A model generated the notes under the pieces. That model made no database searches and was not told where the DNA came from. It was given only the letters and a program-made list of their open reading frames with translations. 64,000 bases of DNA from positions 1 through 64,000 of the forward strand of contig JAYUSQ010000272.1 of assembly GCA_043755595.1 (NCBI GenBank), in the 5' to 3' direction. Source of the stretch: VFZP01 sp043755595. GTDB lineage: Bacteria > Acidobacteriota > Terriglobia > Bryobacterales > Bryobacteraceae. Of the stretch, positions 37,578 to 46,113 are shown in pieces (the stretch's first letter is position 1; the number at the start of each line of letters is the position of its first letter). The position numbers were made by a program, and so were the translations under genes.

Positions 37578-37590
37578 GTAGTATAGAGAA

Positions 37591-38223
37591 TCACTGGGGC
37601 TGGCGGCGAACCCATTCGCGCAGCCCCGCCACCCAGGCGGGCCAGGGCGTGCGGCGGTACGACGCGGCGAATCTCGTGATGGCTTCCGCCGTGAGCAAGG
37701 GGAGCGCGAGACTGTTGCCTATCTCCCGATAGGCCGCGTCGCGCAAGGCGTAGATCGTGACCACTCCACGTGAATGTCGCCAAACCTCGGCCACGCCGAC
37801 GGCCGCGAAGATCGGGAAGCGATCAAGCGAACTGCTGGTGACATCGACTTCGATGACCAGTTCGGGGGGCGGGTCCTCCAGTAAATCGATGTCGTCCTTG
37901 TCCCGCACGTCAGCGGCGTGCTGAAAGTAAAAGCAGGAATCGGGCTCAAAGCCTTTGAGTAGATCGGGTCTCTGGAAAGTAGTGGAACCGAGATGGCAAA
38001 CGTCCGCGCCGGTCTCCTCAGCTACAACCTCCACAATACTGGCGAGCGTCCGATTCGGATTATCGTGCGCGGCCGAGATCACCATGATTTGTAGCAACCC
38101 GTTGTCATAGGTGACTCGCGTACCTGGAGAGTCGCCCAGTTCGCTTAGGAGACGCTCATAAAAATCCCAGCTTATGCCGCGGAGAACTACACGTTCTACC
38201 GGATGAGTGACCGTATCTGGCAT
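37591..38223 (-). CDS. Uma2-family protein (DUF820, restriction-endonuclease-like fold)
   Basis: A 210-residue protein with the family order YERLLSELGDSPGTRVTYDN, FEPDSCFYFQHAADV, PPELVIEVDVTSSSLDRFPI and GVAEVWRH. The P-D, E-x-D and following residues fit the Uma2 PD-(D/E)xK-like site. Members are abundant in cyanobacteria, Planctomycetes and Acidobacteria, where their function is unproven; nuclease activity is predicted, not shown. It is a monocistronic gene on the minus strand. Confidence 0.85.
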   Translation of the reverse strand: MPDTVTHPVERVVLRGISWDFYERLLSELGDSPGTRVTYDNGLLQIMVISAAHDNPNRTLASIVEVVAEETGADVCHLGSTTFQRPDLLKGFEPDSCFYFQHAADVRDKDDIDLLEDPPPELVIEVDVTSSSLDRFPIFAAVGVAEVWRHSRGVVTIYALRDAAYREIGNSLALPLLTAEAITRFAASYRRTPWPAWVAGLREWVRRQPQ

Positions 38224-38282
38224 CCGCGTTTTTCCTGTTCGCCAGTATAGCGCCCGCGGGAAGACCTGCGAGAATACTCAAT

Positions 38283-38696
38283 GTGCCCATTGAATACCGC
38301 GTCGGCAATCAACTCGATCTCGATCAAGTGATCGATCTTTACCGTACGTCCACGCTGGGCGAACGCCGTCCGGTGGAGGAACGTGACCGTATGGCGGCGA
38401 TGCTGGCAAATGCGAATCTAGTCGTCACCGCCTGGGACGGCGATCTGCTGGTGGGAATCTCCCGCGCACTTACCGACTTCGCCTTCGCCACTTATCTGAC
38501 GGACCTCGCCGTGCGCGCCACCCATCAACGCCAAGGGATCGGCAAAGAACTCATGCGCATCACGCAACGCGAGAGCGGCCCCAAGACCACGGTGATCCTG
38601 TTGGCGGCGCCGAAGGCCGTCGACTATTATCCGCACGCCGGTTTCACACAACATGGATCGGCTTGGATTCTGCCGGCGGGCGCGGAAATTCGCTGA
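38283..38696 (+). CDS. GNAT-family N-acetyltransferase
   Basis: A 137-residue single GNAT domain starting at GTG 38283. The acetyl-CoA loop is LAVRATHQRQGIGKELM (Q-x-x-G-I-G-x), preceded by strand 4 ATYLTDLAV and followed by AAPKAVDYYPHAGF with the C-terminal Tyr/Phe region. It transfers an acetyl group to an amine; the substrate is unknown. Confidence 0.9.
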   Translation: MPIEYRVGNQLDLDQVIDLYRTSTLGERRPVEERDRMAAMLANANLVVTAWDGDLLVGISRALTDFAFATYLTDLAVRATHQRQGIGKELMRITQRESGPKTTVILLAAPKAVDYYPHAGFTQHGSAWILPAGAEIR

Positions 38697-38697
38697 G

Positions 38698-39273
38698 TCA
38701 GTATTCCAACTGGCCGCGAAATGTCAGGTCCTTTACCGGCAGTTCAACGTCATGGTACGGCCGGGTGGCGCCTGGGAGGTAGAGGCCAAAGCTCAGCACC
38801 TTGAGTCCGGCGAGCGAGGCGCGCGGAAAGAGCAGCCGCAAGTATGGATCGCTGGGCGTGGGCGGGAAATGGCCCACCGCTTTGACCTTCTGCTTGCCCA
38901 CTCGCAAGAAGCACTCTTTCTCCATCGTCTTGGTCTCTTTGGCGTCCGAGAGTGCATCGTTCGGAGCCATGCGCACGGCGAGCACGATATGTTTGCCCGG
39001 ATTCTGACTGATGTACGTCCGGTAGTCGTCTTCGTCAGACCGGGCTTCGCCCTTGATCTCAGCTCGCAGGAACAGTTGCTCCTCCGCCTCACGAAGTGGA
39101 CGCGCCGAGGCCAGGAAAGCGATGACCGTGCCACTGGCGGTGGGACCACCCCAGGGCGACTGCGTCATCAAGACTTCGATTTCGGCGTTGGTCCATTTGG
39201 CCGGGGTTTTAGTTTCCCAGAATGGCGCCTGCGCCAATTGCTGGAATAGAAGAAGGAGGCCGAGGAAGTGCAT
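38698..39273 (-). CDS. Secreted hypothetical protein
   Basis: A 191-residue protein with a short signal (MHFLGLLLLFQQLAQA) followed by PFWETKTPAKWTNAEIEVLM, a motif-like start (W-x-x-x-E/D) that recurs in acidobacterial secreted proteins of unknown function. The rest alternates strands and ends LPVKDLTFRGQLEY. It is convergent with the GNAT gene, separated by 1 bp. Confidence 0.75.
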   Translation of the reverse strand: MHFLGLLLLFQQLAQAPFWETKTPAKWTNAEIEVLMTQSPWGGPTASGTVIAFLASARPLREAEEQLFLRAEIKGEARSDEDDYRTYISQNPGKHIVLAVRMAPNDALSDAKETKTMEKECFLRVGKQKVKAVGHFPPTPSDPYLRLLFPRASLAGLKVLSFGLYLPGATRPYHDVELPVKDLTFRGQLEY

Positions 39274-39284
39274 CGAACCGGCGC

Positions 39285-39683
39285 CTACGCGGTCTCGTAA
39301 AGCCAGGCCGAGAATTTGGCGCCGCGGAGTTGCCCCTCAATGCTGGGCCACACTTTTTGGTGATCGGCGGTTGCCACCCAAGTCACGCGCTGCGCCTCGG
39401 TTTGAAAGCTGATCACCAACCGGTACGGCCAGCTCTTTGGGCCTTCGCCCGCTTTGGCGGCCTGGAACCTGAGTAGTTTCACTTCGACAAAGCCGGGCTG
39501 CCTGCTAATCGTTGGCCGGAAAATCTTCTCGAAGTTCGCCTCCATGATGGCTTCCTTGCCGGGAATGACATCGAGGTCGCAATGCAATTGGATCGGTTTG
39601 CCGGCGGCGGCGGTGGCGGCCGCGGGAAGGGCGGCCAGCGCGGCGGATGCCATGGTCTTCAAGGAATAGCGTCGGTTCATCAT
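39285..39683 (-). CDS. Secreted antibiotic-biosynthesis-monooxygenase-like (ABM) protein
   Basis: ATG 39683 or 39680 (MNRRYSLKTMASAALAALPA) gives about 132 residues with a Tat/Sec-like signal that ends in TAAAGKP. The mature part, about 100 residues, reads as a ferredoxin-like dimeric alpha-beta barrel: LHCDLDVIPGKEAIMEANFE, QPGFVEVKLLRF and YRLVISFQTEAQRVTWVATA, the pattern of ABM/DUF4188-like domains. The activity is unknown. The frame can be extended to 39806 but adds no plausible sequence. Confidence 0.7.
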   Translation of the reverse strand: MMNRRYSLKTMASAALAALPAAATAAAGKPIQLHCDLDVIPGKEAIMEANFEKIFRPTISRQPGFVEVKLLRFQAAKAGEGPKSWPYRLVISFQTEAQRVTWVATADHQKVWPSIEGQLRGAKFSAWLYETA

Positions 39684-39696
39684 ATCCGGGATTCTA

Positions 39697-40377
39697 TCAT
39701 CCGGCGATCGAGCGAATCCGGGCAAGAACAATAGGAACGCGACCTTGGCTGCTCGCGCCTCCAGGAAAATTGCCCGGCAACCAGGACAGGAAATCATCGT
39801 CTTCAAGCAGCGCAGCGAAGCGTTCGGCGAGAAAGGACCGTGCCTGTGCGTCGGTGTTTTCCAGGCCCGGCAACTCCGGGCGTCCGTCGATCACACTGAC
39901 AATGTCTTCCATGTCCTGGCTCACGTAGTATTCGCCGTTACCGCGCGCTTGAAATGCCACGAGCTTGGTCGCCAGAAACAAAGGGCCAGAGATGAGCCTG
40001 ATTTTCAGATCCGGCGCCAGTTCAAACCAACGCGCCTGGGGAATTGCGGCATACCATTCGTTGGTGAACCCGAGCGGCGCGTTCGTCGATGGCATTACGT
40101 CAAGGATTAAGTCGCCGGAGACCCAGCGGCAGATCGGAGCGCCTTCGCTGCCGTCCTCCAGAAAACCCGCGTCTCGAAGCCGGTCCCCGAGAGACGAATA
40201 TTGGCCGTACGTGGGAACCTCGGCGATCACATCGACGTCTCGCGTGACGCACGGTGGAGTGCTGGCAGGGCCGGTCATCAACAAACCGGTGGCACAGCCG
40301 CCCGTGAATACGAACTCCGGCAGCAACGGCCCCAAGCGGCGCGCCACGGCTTCGGTGAGCGCGTGATTCGGGTTCAC
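39697..40377 (-). CDS. Nucleotidyltransferase of AbiEii/DUF6036 type (putative toxin)
   Basis: A 226-residue protein. FVFTGGCATGLLMTG and TRDVDVIAEV are the GG.. and D-x-D motifs of a nucleotidyltransferase-fold enzyme, as in AbiEii-like toxins. LILDVMPS supplies the third acidic residue. Its ATG overlaps the upstream stop (ATGA), as expected for a toxin-antitoxin pair with the HTH protein first. Possible role: transfers nucleotides to tRNA or another target. The toxin role is inference from gene order and family. Confidence 0.75.
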   Translation of the reverse strand: MNPNHALTEAVARRLGPLLPEFVFTGGCATGLLMTGPASTPPCVTRDVDVIAEVPTYGQYSSLGDRLRDAGFLEDGSEGAPICRWVSGDLILDVMPSTNAPLGFTNEWYAAIPQARWFELAPDLKIRLISGPLFLATKLVAFQARGNGEYYVSQDMEDIVSVIDGRPELPGLENTDAQARSFLAERFAALLEDDDFLSWLPGNFPGGASSQGRVPIVLARIRSIAG

Positions 40378-40913
40378 TTCGGCGGCGCCGCCATCGGCTT
40401 GGATAGACGCAGCGTGAGTTCCTTCTCCGCATACTGCCGCTCCCGCACCCGGCCATCCCGGATCGCGTCAATCAGCGCGAGCAACTCATAGAGTGCAGGA
40501 TCCTGGCGCGCCGCTTTGGGAACACATTTGCTGAGGGGCGAGAATTCAAAGCCGCGGACGGTTCCCTCCGGGTCCGGCCAAACGGGAGGGGGATCGGAGT
40601 CCGGCGCGAACTCCTTATTCATCGGCGGCGCGGCGTAGGCGGTGGGAGTCCCGCGGGTGAGTGAACCGCGCTCCGGCGGGAAGGCATACTTCACGCCGTG
40701 CACCAGGAATTCAAGCAAGTTGCGACGGTCCACGCGAAACGTCGAGTCCAGTCGATTGATCAGCTTGGCGGCCTGGGCGCGCTTCACGGCGCCGTGAACC
40801 TCAGAGGCGCTCATTGCGAGCGAGGCGGCCAGCGTAGCGTAGGTAGGGCGCGGGGAAGGTGGCAGCATGGCCAACTTGAGGCTCACTACGATGTCTTGCG
40901 CTTTGATTTCCAT
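40374..40913 (-). CDS. HTH-containing partner (putative antitoxin/regulator)
   Basis: ATG 40913 (MEIKAQDIVVSLKLAML) gives about 179 residues; a start at 40922 would add MNG. YATLAASLAMSASEVHGAVKRA is a winged-helix HTH (about 24-45, here split), followed by FRVDRRNLLEFLVHGVKYAF and a Pro-rich linker TRGTPTAYAAPPMNKEF. The pattern matches conserved HTH proteins found next to nucleotidyltransferases. It lies just downstream of a palindrome that could be its operator. Confidence 0.75.
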   Translation of the reverse strand: MEIKAQDIVVSLKLAMLPPSPRPTYATLAASLAMSASEVHGAVKRAQAAKLINRLDSTFRVDRRNLLEFLVHGVKYAFPPERGSLTRGTPTAYAAPPMNKEFAPDSDPPPVWPDPEGTVRGFEFSPLSKCVPKAARQDPALYELLALIDAIRDGRVRERQYAEKELTLRLSKPMAAPPK

Positions 40914-40946
40914 GCCGTTCATGATTCTATTCTATACTATATTGTG

Positions 40947-40961
40947 TTCGTGAATCGCGAA
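40947..40961. promoter_or_regulatory. Imperfect 15-bp palindrome, possible operator of the HTH/nucleotidyltransferase pair
   Basis: TTCGTGAATCGCGAA reads as a palindrome with one mismatched pair. It lies 34 bp upstream of the HTH gene start on the minus strand, next to AT-rich TATAGT-type sequence that could be the -10. Self-repression by the HTH protein is inferred. Confidence 0.4.
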
Positions 40962-40970
40962 TAGTGAATG

Positions 40971-41004
40971 GAGGATACCGTTCGGGGCGGCCTGCGGTAT
41001 CCTC
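40971..41004. repeat. Perfect inverted repeat GAGGATACCG/CGGTATCCTC
   Basis: A 10-bp arm at 40971-40980 is repeated inverted at 40995-41004 around a 14-base loop in the divergent region between the HTH gene and the sigma-factor gene. It could be a terminator-like hairpin without a T-tract or a regulator site for the sigma operon. Confidence 0.5.
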
Positions 41005-41032
41005 TCTTCGATGGCACCTCTCTTCGATGGCA
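41001..41032 (+). repeat. Perfect 16-bp tandem duplication
   Basis: CCTCTCTTCGATGGCA occurs twice in a row (41001-41016, 41017-41032), 59 bp before the sigma-factor start. It is probably a slippage duplication; the promoter of the sigma operon may lie around it. Confidence 0.8.
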
Positions 41033-41090
41033 TCAGACTTTTTGACTGCCGCCTGCGTCTTTCTGAATGTGAGCACGGAGTAATGCCCGT

Positions 41091-41624
41091 TTGATCTTCC
41101 GCGAGGTCGAAGACCGGGACCTGGTGGCCAAAGCCCGCCGGGGGAATGTGGACGCCTACAACCTATTGGTGTCCCGCTGGGAGCGTCGTGTCTTCAATTA
41201 CATTCTTCGTCTGGTGAGGAATCGTGAAGATGCGATGGACATCGCGCAGGATGCTTTCCTGAAGGCTTACCAGAATTTGGGAAAGCTGGACGACCCGAGC
41301 CGTTTCGCGCCGTGGCTGTTTCGGATTGCGCATAACGAATCCTTCTCCTTGTTGCGCAAGTCGAAACCGGAGGTGGGGGAACTGGGAGAACCGGAACCTC
41401 TGCCTCCGGGGCCGCGGATGCTGCCGATCGAGACGTCCATTGCCGTGAACGCGGCGTTGGAGCGATTGAGTCCGGAACAGAAAGAGGCGGTCGTGTTGAA
41501 GGTGTATCAGGGGTTCAAGTTTGAAGAGATGGCCGAAATTCTCGGCTGCCCCGTCTCCACCGTCAAATCGCGGGTCTACACCGCGCTCGACCTGTTGAAA
41601 GGCACGCTCGCCCCGGTGGCGTAG
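41091..41624 (+). CDS. ECF-type RNA polymerase sigma factor
   Basis: A 177-residue sigma-70 family protein. The start is TTG 41091 with ACGGAG ten bases upstream; the ATG at 41083 is out of frame. Region 2 has ARRGNVDAYNLLVSRWERRV, DAMDIAQDAFLKAYQNL and WLFRIAHNE. Region 4 has LSPEQKEAVVLKVYQGFKFE and ILGCPVSTVKSRVYTALDLL. It directs RNA polymerase to a dedicated promoter set, probably in response to the anti-sigma protein encoded next. It heads the type II secretion operon. Confidence 0.93.
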   Translation: MIFREVEDRDLVAKARRGNVDAYNLLVSRWERRVFNYILRLVRNREDAMDIAQDAFLKAYQNLGKLDDPSRFAPWLFRIAHNESFSLLRKSKPEVGELGEPEPLPPGPRMLPIETSIAVNAALERLSPEQKEAVVLKVYQGFKFEEMAEILGCPVSTVKSRVYTALDLLKGTLAPVA

Positions 41625-41649
41625 CACGAAAAGTGAGAGAGAAGCCGAT

Positions 41650-42246
41650 ATGAGTTGCGCATCCTACGATTTGAAGGCCTATCAGTTGGGCGAAGCGAGC
41701 GTGGCCGAACGCCGCGACATTGAGCAGCACGCACGCGCCTGCCGCACCTGCTCCGATGAACTCGCGCAACTTAATCTCATGCAAGCGGCAATGATGAGCG
41801 TGCGCGACGAGGATCCGCCGCGACGCATCGCTTTCGTATCCGACAAAGTTTTCGAACCTAAGTGGTACAAGCGCCCGCTTGGGGCTGCGTGGGGCTTCGG
41901 CGCCATGGCCGCACTGGCCGGCGCGATCATGTTTCATGCGCTCTGGAACCCGGGCGCGATCGTCACCACCCATCCTTTAGAAACGATCGTGCGAAAGTCG
42001 CCGCCAATGGCGCCCGCCGGTTTGACGCGTGCGGCTGTGGAATCGATGGTGCAGAACGCGGTCCTGGAAGCCGATGCACGCGGCGAGAAGCGGGCCCGGC
42101 AACTGCTGGCTGAATCGGAAAAGCGCCACGAACTGGAGCGCGCCGAAATGATGGCGGGCATCCGCGTCAGCTTCGAAGAACTATCCAAGCGCTACAACAA
42201 CTTATATAAGATGACCGCCAGCGCGGATCTCGGGGCCGGGCGATGA
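41650..42246 (+). CDS. Zinc-finger anti-sigma-factor-like membrane protein
   Basis: A 198-residue protein. Cys-x3-His-like residues are in the N-terminal QHARACRTCSDELAQLN (zf-HC2 pattern H-x3-C-x2-C), followed by a single membrane helix AAWGFGAMAALAGAIMFHAL (about 77-97) and a periplasmic coiled coil rich in Glu/Arg. Position directly after the sigma gene is the classic sigma/anti-sigma arrangement. The start ATG 41650 lies 26 bp downstream of it. Its stop overlaps the next start (ATGA). Confidence 0.85.
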   Translation: MSCASYDLKAYQLGEASVAERRDIEQHARACRTCSDELAQLNLMQAAMMSVRDEDPPRRIAFVSDKVFEPKWYKRPLGAAWGFGAMAALAGAIMFHALWNPGAIVTTHPLETIVRKSPPMAPAGLTRAAVESMVQNAVLEADARGEKRARQLLAESEKRHELERAEMMAGIRVSFEELSKRYNNLYKMTASADLGAGR

Positions 42247-42773
42247 AGCGGTTGGCTGCCCTTTTCGCCGTCACTATGCTCACGGCGGCGGCTCCACGAA
42301 TTCCGCGACCCGCCATGCAAGCCGTCGAACGCAGCTTCGATCAACGCTTCCAACAGTTCAACGTCGACGATCCGATCGAAGTACTGGGCCCGGCGCGCGG
42401 AGTTTATGTCGACAAGTTCGGCGTCATTCTATCGGCCGAGGTCAACCTCGTAGTTACGGCCATCACGCCGTTCCGCCCGCAGATCAGCGGGGAGCAAGTC
42501 GAAAAGCTTCGCCAAAAGAAGTTAGCGCGTCTGCCCGAGGTGCGCAAGATGATGCGCGACACGTTGGTCTCAGCCGCCACGCAACTCAAGGCGCTGGGGC
42601 CGGACGAACAGGTCGTCGTGGGCCTGACCTTTTTCCATCGCTCGTTTGAAGCCGTCAAAGACCTGCCGGGACAGATCGTAATGCAAGCGCCCAAGCGCGT
42701 TTTGGCCGACTACGAAGCGGGCCGCATCAAGCAATCCGCGCTCGAAGCCGCTATTCAGGAACAGGTGTACTAG
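42243..42773 (+). CDS. Secreted hypothetical protein of the secretion operon
   Basis: A 176-residue protein with signal peptide (MKRLAALFAVTMLTAAAPRI). The mature part has VERSFDQRFQQF, VLGPARGVYVDKFGVILSAE (strand-rich) and helical segments with EVRKMMRDTLVSA. No known domain is recognised. It is co-translated with the anti-sigma gene and precedes gspE, so it may monitor the envelope or assist secretion. Function unknown. Confidence 0.75.
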   Translation: MKRLAALFAVTMLTAAAPRIPRPAMQAVERSFDQRFQQFNVDDPIEVLGPARGVYVDKFGVILSAEVNLVVTAITPFRPQISGEQVEKLRQKKLARLPEVRKMMRDTLVSAATQLKALGPDEQVVVGLTFFHRSFEAVKDLPGQIVMQAPKRVLADYEAGRIKQSALEAAIQEQVY

Positions 42774-42779
42774 AATCCC

Positions 42780-44420
42780 ATGCGGCTTGGCGAGATGCTG
42801 ATCGCGCGCGGCCTGATCGGCGACGACGAACTTAATCAGGCGCTCGAACTCCAGAAGGAGCGCGGCGACAAAATCGGAAAAATCCTGATCGATCTGGGCT
42901 TCGTGGCGCAGCGCGAAATTCTCTCCGCACTGGGCGAACAGCTTTCGGTTCGAGTGGTCGCGCTGGAGGGCCCGCCGCCGGTTACGCCTGAAACCGAACG
43001 CCTCTCGGCCCGGTTTCTGCGGCAGTTTCGTTGTATCCCGATTGGCTTCGACGACACGTCGCTTTCGTTGGCGATGGCCGACCCGCTCGACTTTGAGACG
43101 ATCGCCGCCGTTCGCCACGTCACTGGCCTCAAGATCTCACCGGTCCTGGCATCCGAGCAGGAAATCATCGACAGTGTCGACCGGTACTACGGCACGGCCG
43201 CGAAGCCCGAAGCGGCGACCGGGCTGATCGACGACGCCGAAGCTGGCGAAGACCTCGAGCATCTGCGCGATATGGCGAGCGAGGCGCCGGTGATTCGCCT
43301 GGTGAACGCCATGGTCGCGTCGGCCGTTGAGAAGCGCGCCTCCGACATTCATATCGAACCGTTCGAAAAAGAGTTTCGCATCCGCTATCGCGTCGACGGC
43401 GTGCTGCAACAGCAGGAGTCGCCTCCGCGCGAATTGAAAGCCGCCATCATTTCACGCGTGAAGCTGATGGCCAAGCTCAACATTGCCGAACGGCGCCTGC
43501 CGCAGGACGGTCGTATCAAGATCCGCACACTGGGCCGCGAAGTGGATTTGCGCGTTTCGACGCTGCCTACGTTGTATGGCGAAAGCGTTGTGATGCGCTT
43601 GCTGGACCGGTCGGCGGGCGATTTCTACGACCTTCCTAAGCTTGGCTTCACTCCGGACATGCTGTCGTTGATGGTGCACTTCGCACAGCTTCCGCATGGA
43701 ATTTTTCTCGTCACCGGACCCACGGGCAGCGGTAAATCGACCACGCTGTACTCGGCTCTCAAGCGCATCAATCTGCCGGACAGGAAGATCATCACGATTG
43801 AAGACCCGGTCGAATATCAGATGGACGGGATCAACCAGATCCATGTGAATCCGCAGATTGGGCTCACGTTCTCAGCCGGGCTCCGTCATATCGTGCGCCA
43901 GGATCCGGACGTCATCATGGTGGGCGAAATCCGCGATCGCGAAACGGCCGACATCGCGATCCGCGCCGCGCTGACCGGCCACTTGGTGTTTTCAACGCTC
44001 CACACCAATGACGCGCCGAGCGCTATCACTCGCCTTACCGACATGGGCGTGGAGAATTACCTGCTGACCTCGTCGCTGGTCGCCGTGCTGGCGCAGCGTC
44101 TGGTGCGCGTTATTTGCCCACGTTGCAGGCAACCCGACGGCCAAGCCCTCGCGCCAAGCGGAGAGATGGTCGAGTCCTTCCGGGGCGCTGGCTGCGAGAA
44201 CTGCTTCAACTCCGGTTATCGCGGGCGAGTCGGCATCTTCGAAATGATGCAACTCAACGACGAAATCCGCCGCCTGATTATGAAGAACGAAGATGCGTCG
44301 ATCCTCACTGCAGCGGCGCTCCGCAATGGAATGCACACGCTGCGCGAGGACGGCTGGGGCAAGATTGCCGCCGGCGTTACGACGGTGGACGAAGTGATGC
44401 GCGTCACGCAGGAGTTCTAA
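42780..44420 (+). CDS. gspE: Type II secretion ATPase GspE
   Basis: A 546-residue cytoplasmic ATPase that powers pseudopilus assembly. The N-terminal MshEN/T2SSE_N domain (about 1-140) has RLGEMLIARGLI and ELQKERGDKIGKI. The ATPase core has Walker A LVTGPTGSGKST (about 314-325), an Asp box, Walker B IMVGEIRDRETA and the His box GHLVFSTLHTNDAPSA. A CxxC pair (CPRC ... CENC, about 445-470) forms the usual zinc-binding region. It starts at ATG 42780 and is the first gsp gene of the operon. Confidence 0.95.
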   Translation: MRLGEMLIARGLIGDDELNQALELQKERGDKIGKILIDLGFVAQREILSALGEQLSVRVVALEGPPPVTPETERLSARFLRQFRCIPIGFDDTSLSLAMADPLDFETIAAVRHVTGLKISPVLASEQEIIDSVDRYYGTAAKPEAATGLIDDAEAGEDLEHLRDMASEAPVIRLVNAMVASAVEKRASDIHIEPFEKEFRIRYRVDGVLQQQESPPRELKAAIISRVKLMAKLNIAERRLPQDGRIKIRTLGREVDLRVSTLPTLYGESVVMRLLDRSAGDFYDLPKLGFTPDMLSLMVHFAQLPHGIFLVTGPTGSGKSTTLYSALKRINLPDRKIITIEDPVEYQMDGINQIHVNPQIGLTFSAGLRHIVRQDPDVIMVGEIRDRETADIAIRAALTGHLVFSTLHTNDAPSAITRLTDMGVENYLLTSSLVAVLAQRLVRVICPRCRQPDGQALAPSGEMVESFRGAGCENCFNSGYRGRVGIFEMMQLNDEIRRLIMKNEDASILTAAALRNGMHTLREDGWGKIAAGVTTVDEVMRVTQEF

Positions 44421-44421
44421 G

Positions 44422-45645
44422 TTGGCCGCTACGACCACCAGCTTTCATTTCCGCGCGGTGACTCCGGACGGCAAGGTCCGCACGGGGAGCCTCGCGGCGG
44501 AAACCGAAAAGTCGGTGGCCACGGAGTTGCGGCGCCAGGGACTGACGCCTGTCTTCATCGGCATGCAGCCCCAGGCGACGGGATTGCAGTGGAAGCTGCC
44601 GCAGTTTGGATCGAAGCAACGCAAGGGCGTGCTCTTCTTCACGCAGGAAATGGCGACGCTGCTCACCTCCGGCATTCCACTGGACCGCGCTTTGCAGATC
44701 GCCGTTGAACTGACCGAGCAGACCGAGTTCAAGGCGACGCTCCAGGAAACTCTCCGCGCGATCAAAGGCGGCAAGTCGCTGGCTGAGTCGCTCGCCGCGC
44801 ATCCTGGCCACTTCTCCGATCTCTACATTAATATGGTGCGCGCGGGCGAAGCCTCGGGTTCGCTCGCACAGGTGTTCGAGCGCCTGGCTGAGTTTGAGCG
44901 CACGCGCGACGAGTTGCGGAATTACATTATCGGGTCGATGGTTTACCCTGCCTTGTTGTCGGTGGTGGGCCTCGCGTCCATCCTCGTATTGATGTACTTC
45001 GTCGTGCCGCGTTTTGCCGACGTATTTGGAAATGGGCAGCTCAAAATGCCGCTGCCGATGCAGATCATGATCGGGCTCTCCGATTTCACGCGGACCTGGG
45101 GTTGGCTGGCGTTCGTCGGCGCGGCTTTGGGCGTCGCGGGTTTTCGCGCCTATGTGGCCACTCCGGAAGGCCGGCTCGGGTGGGACACGACACGACTCCG
45201 CATCCCGGGTCTTGGCGACGCGTTGCGCAAGGCCGAGACCGCGCGTTTTGCCCGCGCGATGGCTACACTGGTCTCAAATAACGTGCCGCTCGTGCAGTCC
45301 GTCAACATCGCGCGTGCGATTTTGGGCAACAAGCGCATCGCCAACTCGCTCGACTCGGTTACTCAGGGAATCAAGCGCGGCGAAGGCATCGCCGAGCCAC
45401 TACGCCGCACGGGTCAGTTTCCAGCGCTCGCCGCGCATTTGCTCAGCGTCGGCGAAGAAACGGGCCGGCTGGATGCGATGTTTTCGCGTATGGCCGACAT
45501 CTATGAGGTAGAAACCCGCGAGTCCATCAAGCGCTTCACGGCTCTCTTCGAGCCGCTTGTCATTTTGGTTATGGGCGTGGTGGTGGGCGCGTTGATCTTG
45601 AGCATGCTGATTGCGATCACGAGTATCAACGAGGTGGCCGGGTAA
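44422..45645 (+). CDS. gspF: Type II secretion inner-membrane platform protein GspF
   Basis: A 407-residue protein starting at TTG 44422 with CAGGAG seven bases upstream. Two T2SSF domains are visible: the first with FTQEMATLLTSGIPLDRALQ and the second with FARAMATLVSNNVPLVQSVN, each followed by membrane helices (VYPALLSVVGLASILVLMYF and PLVILVMGVVVGALILSMLI). It forms the platform that contacts GspE and GspL. Confidence 0.95.
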   Translation: MAATTTSFHFRAVTPDGKVRTGSLAAETEKSVATELRRQGLTPVFIGMQPQATGLQWKLPQFGSKQRKGVLFFTQEMATLLTSGIPLDRALQIAVELTEQTEFKATLQETLRAIKGGKSLAESLAAHPGHFSDLYINMVRAGEASGSLAQVFERLAEFERTRDELRNYIIGSMVYPALLSVVGLASILVLMYFVVPRFADVFGNGQLKMPLPMQIMIGLSDFTRTWGWLAFVGAALGVAGFRAYVATPEGRLGWDTTRLRIPGLGDALRKAETARFARAMATLVSNNVPLVQSVNIARAILGNKRIANSLDSVTQGIKRGEGIAEPLRRTGQFPALAAHLLSVGEETGRLDAMFSRMADIYEVETRESIKRFTALFEPLVILVMGVVVGALILSMLIAITSINEVAG

Positions 45646-46113
45646 ATGAAATATCGTGAGCTGGAAAAACTGAAACCTATGAAACTTCGAAGAAGAAGAC
45701 TCGCCCAGGCGGGCGTTACGCTGATCGAAATGCTCGTCGTCGTGACGATCATCGCTCTGTTCGCCGCCATCGTGGGGCCAAGCCTGTTCAGCAAGGCAGA
45801 CCAGGCCCGTAAAGTCGCCACGCGCTCGCAGATCGATGCGTTCATGACGGCGCTCGGCTCCTATAAGCTCGACACCGGAGTGTTCCCCGCCACCGAGCTT
45901 GGCCTGAGTGCGCTCCGCGCCAAGCCGGCCAGCGTGAATCAATGGAACGGTCCGTACCTGCCGAAAGAAATTCCGCTCGACGCCTGGGGGCATCCGTTCC
46001 TGTACAAATATCCAGGCGATCATGGCGACGAGCCTGAGCTGATTTCGACCGGCGCCGACGGCCAACCCGGCGGTGAAGGCATCAATGCCGACATTGTCAG
46101 CTGGAAGAACTAG
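45646..46113 (+). CDS. gspG: Major pseudopilin GspG
   Basis: ATG 45646 starts a 155-residue pseudopilin. The prepilin peptidase site is AG/VTLIEMLVVVTIIALFAA with Glu5 after the cleavage glycine. The C-terminal part has AKPASVNQWNGPYLPKEIPL, DAWGHPFLYKYPGDHG and STGADGQPGGEG, the calcium-binding loop typical of GspG. Major subunit of the periplasmic pseudopilus. Confidence 0.95.
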   Translation: MKYRELEKLKPMKLRRRRLAQAGVTLIEMLVVVTIIALFAAIVGPSLFSKADQARKVATRSQIDAFMTALGSYKLDTGVFPATELGLSALRAKPASVNQWNGPYLPKEIPLDAWGHPFLYKYPGDHGDEPELISTGADGQPGGEGINADIVSWKN

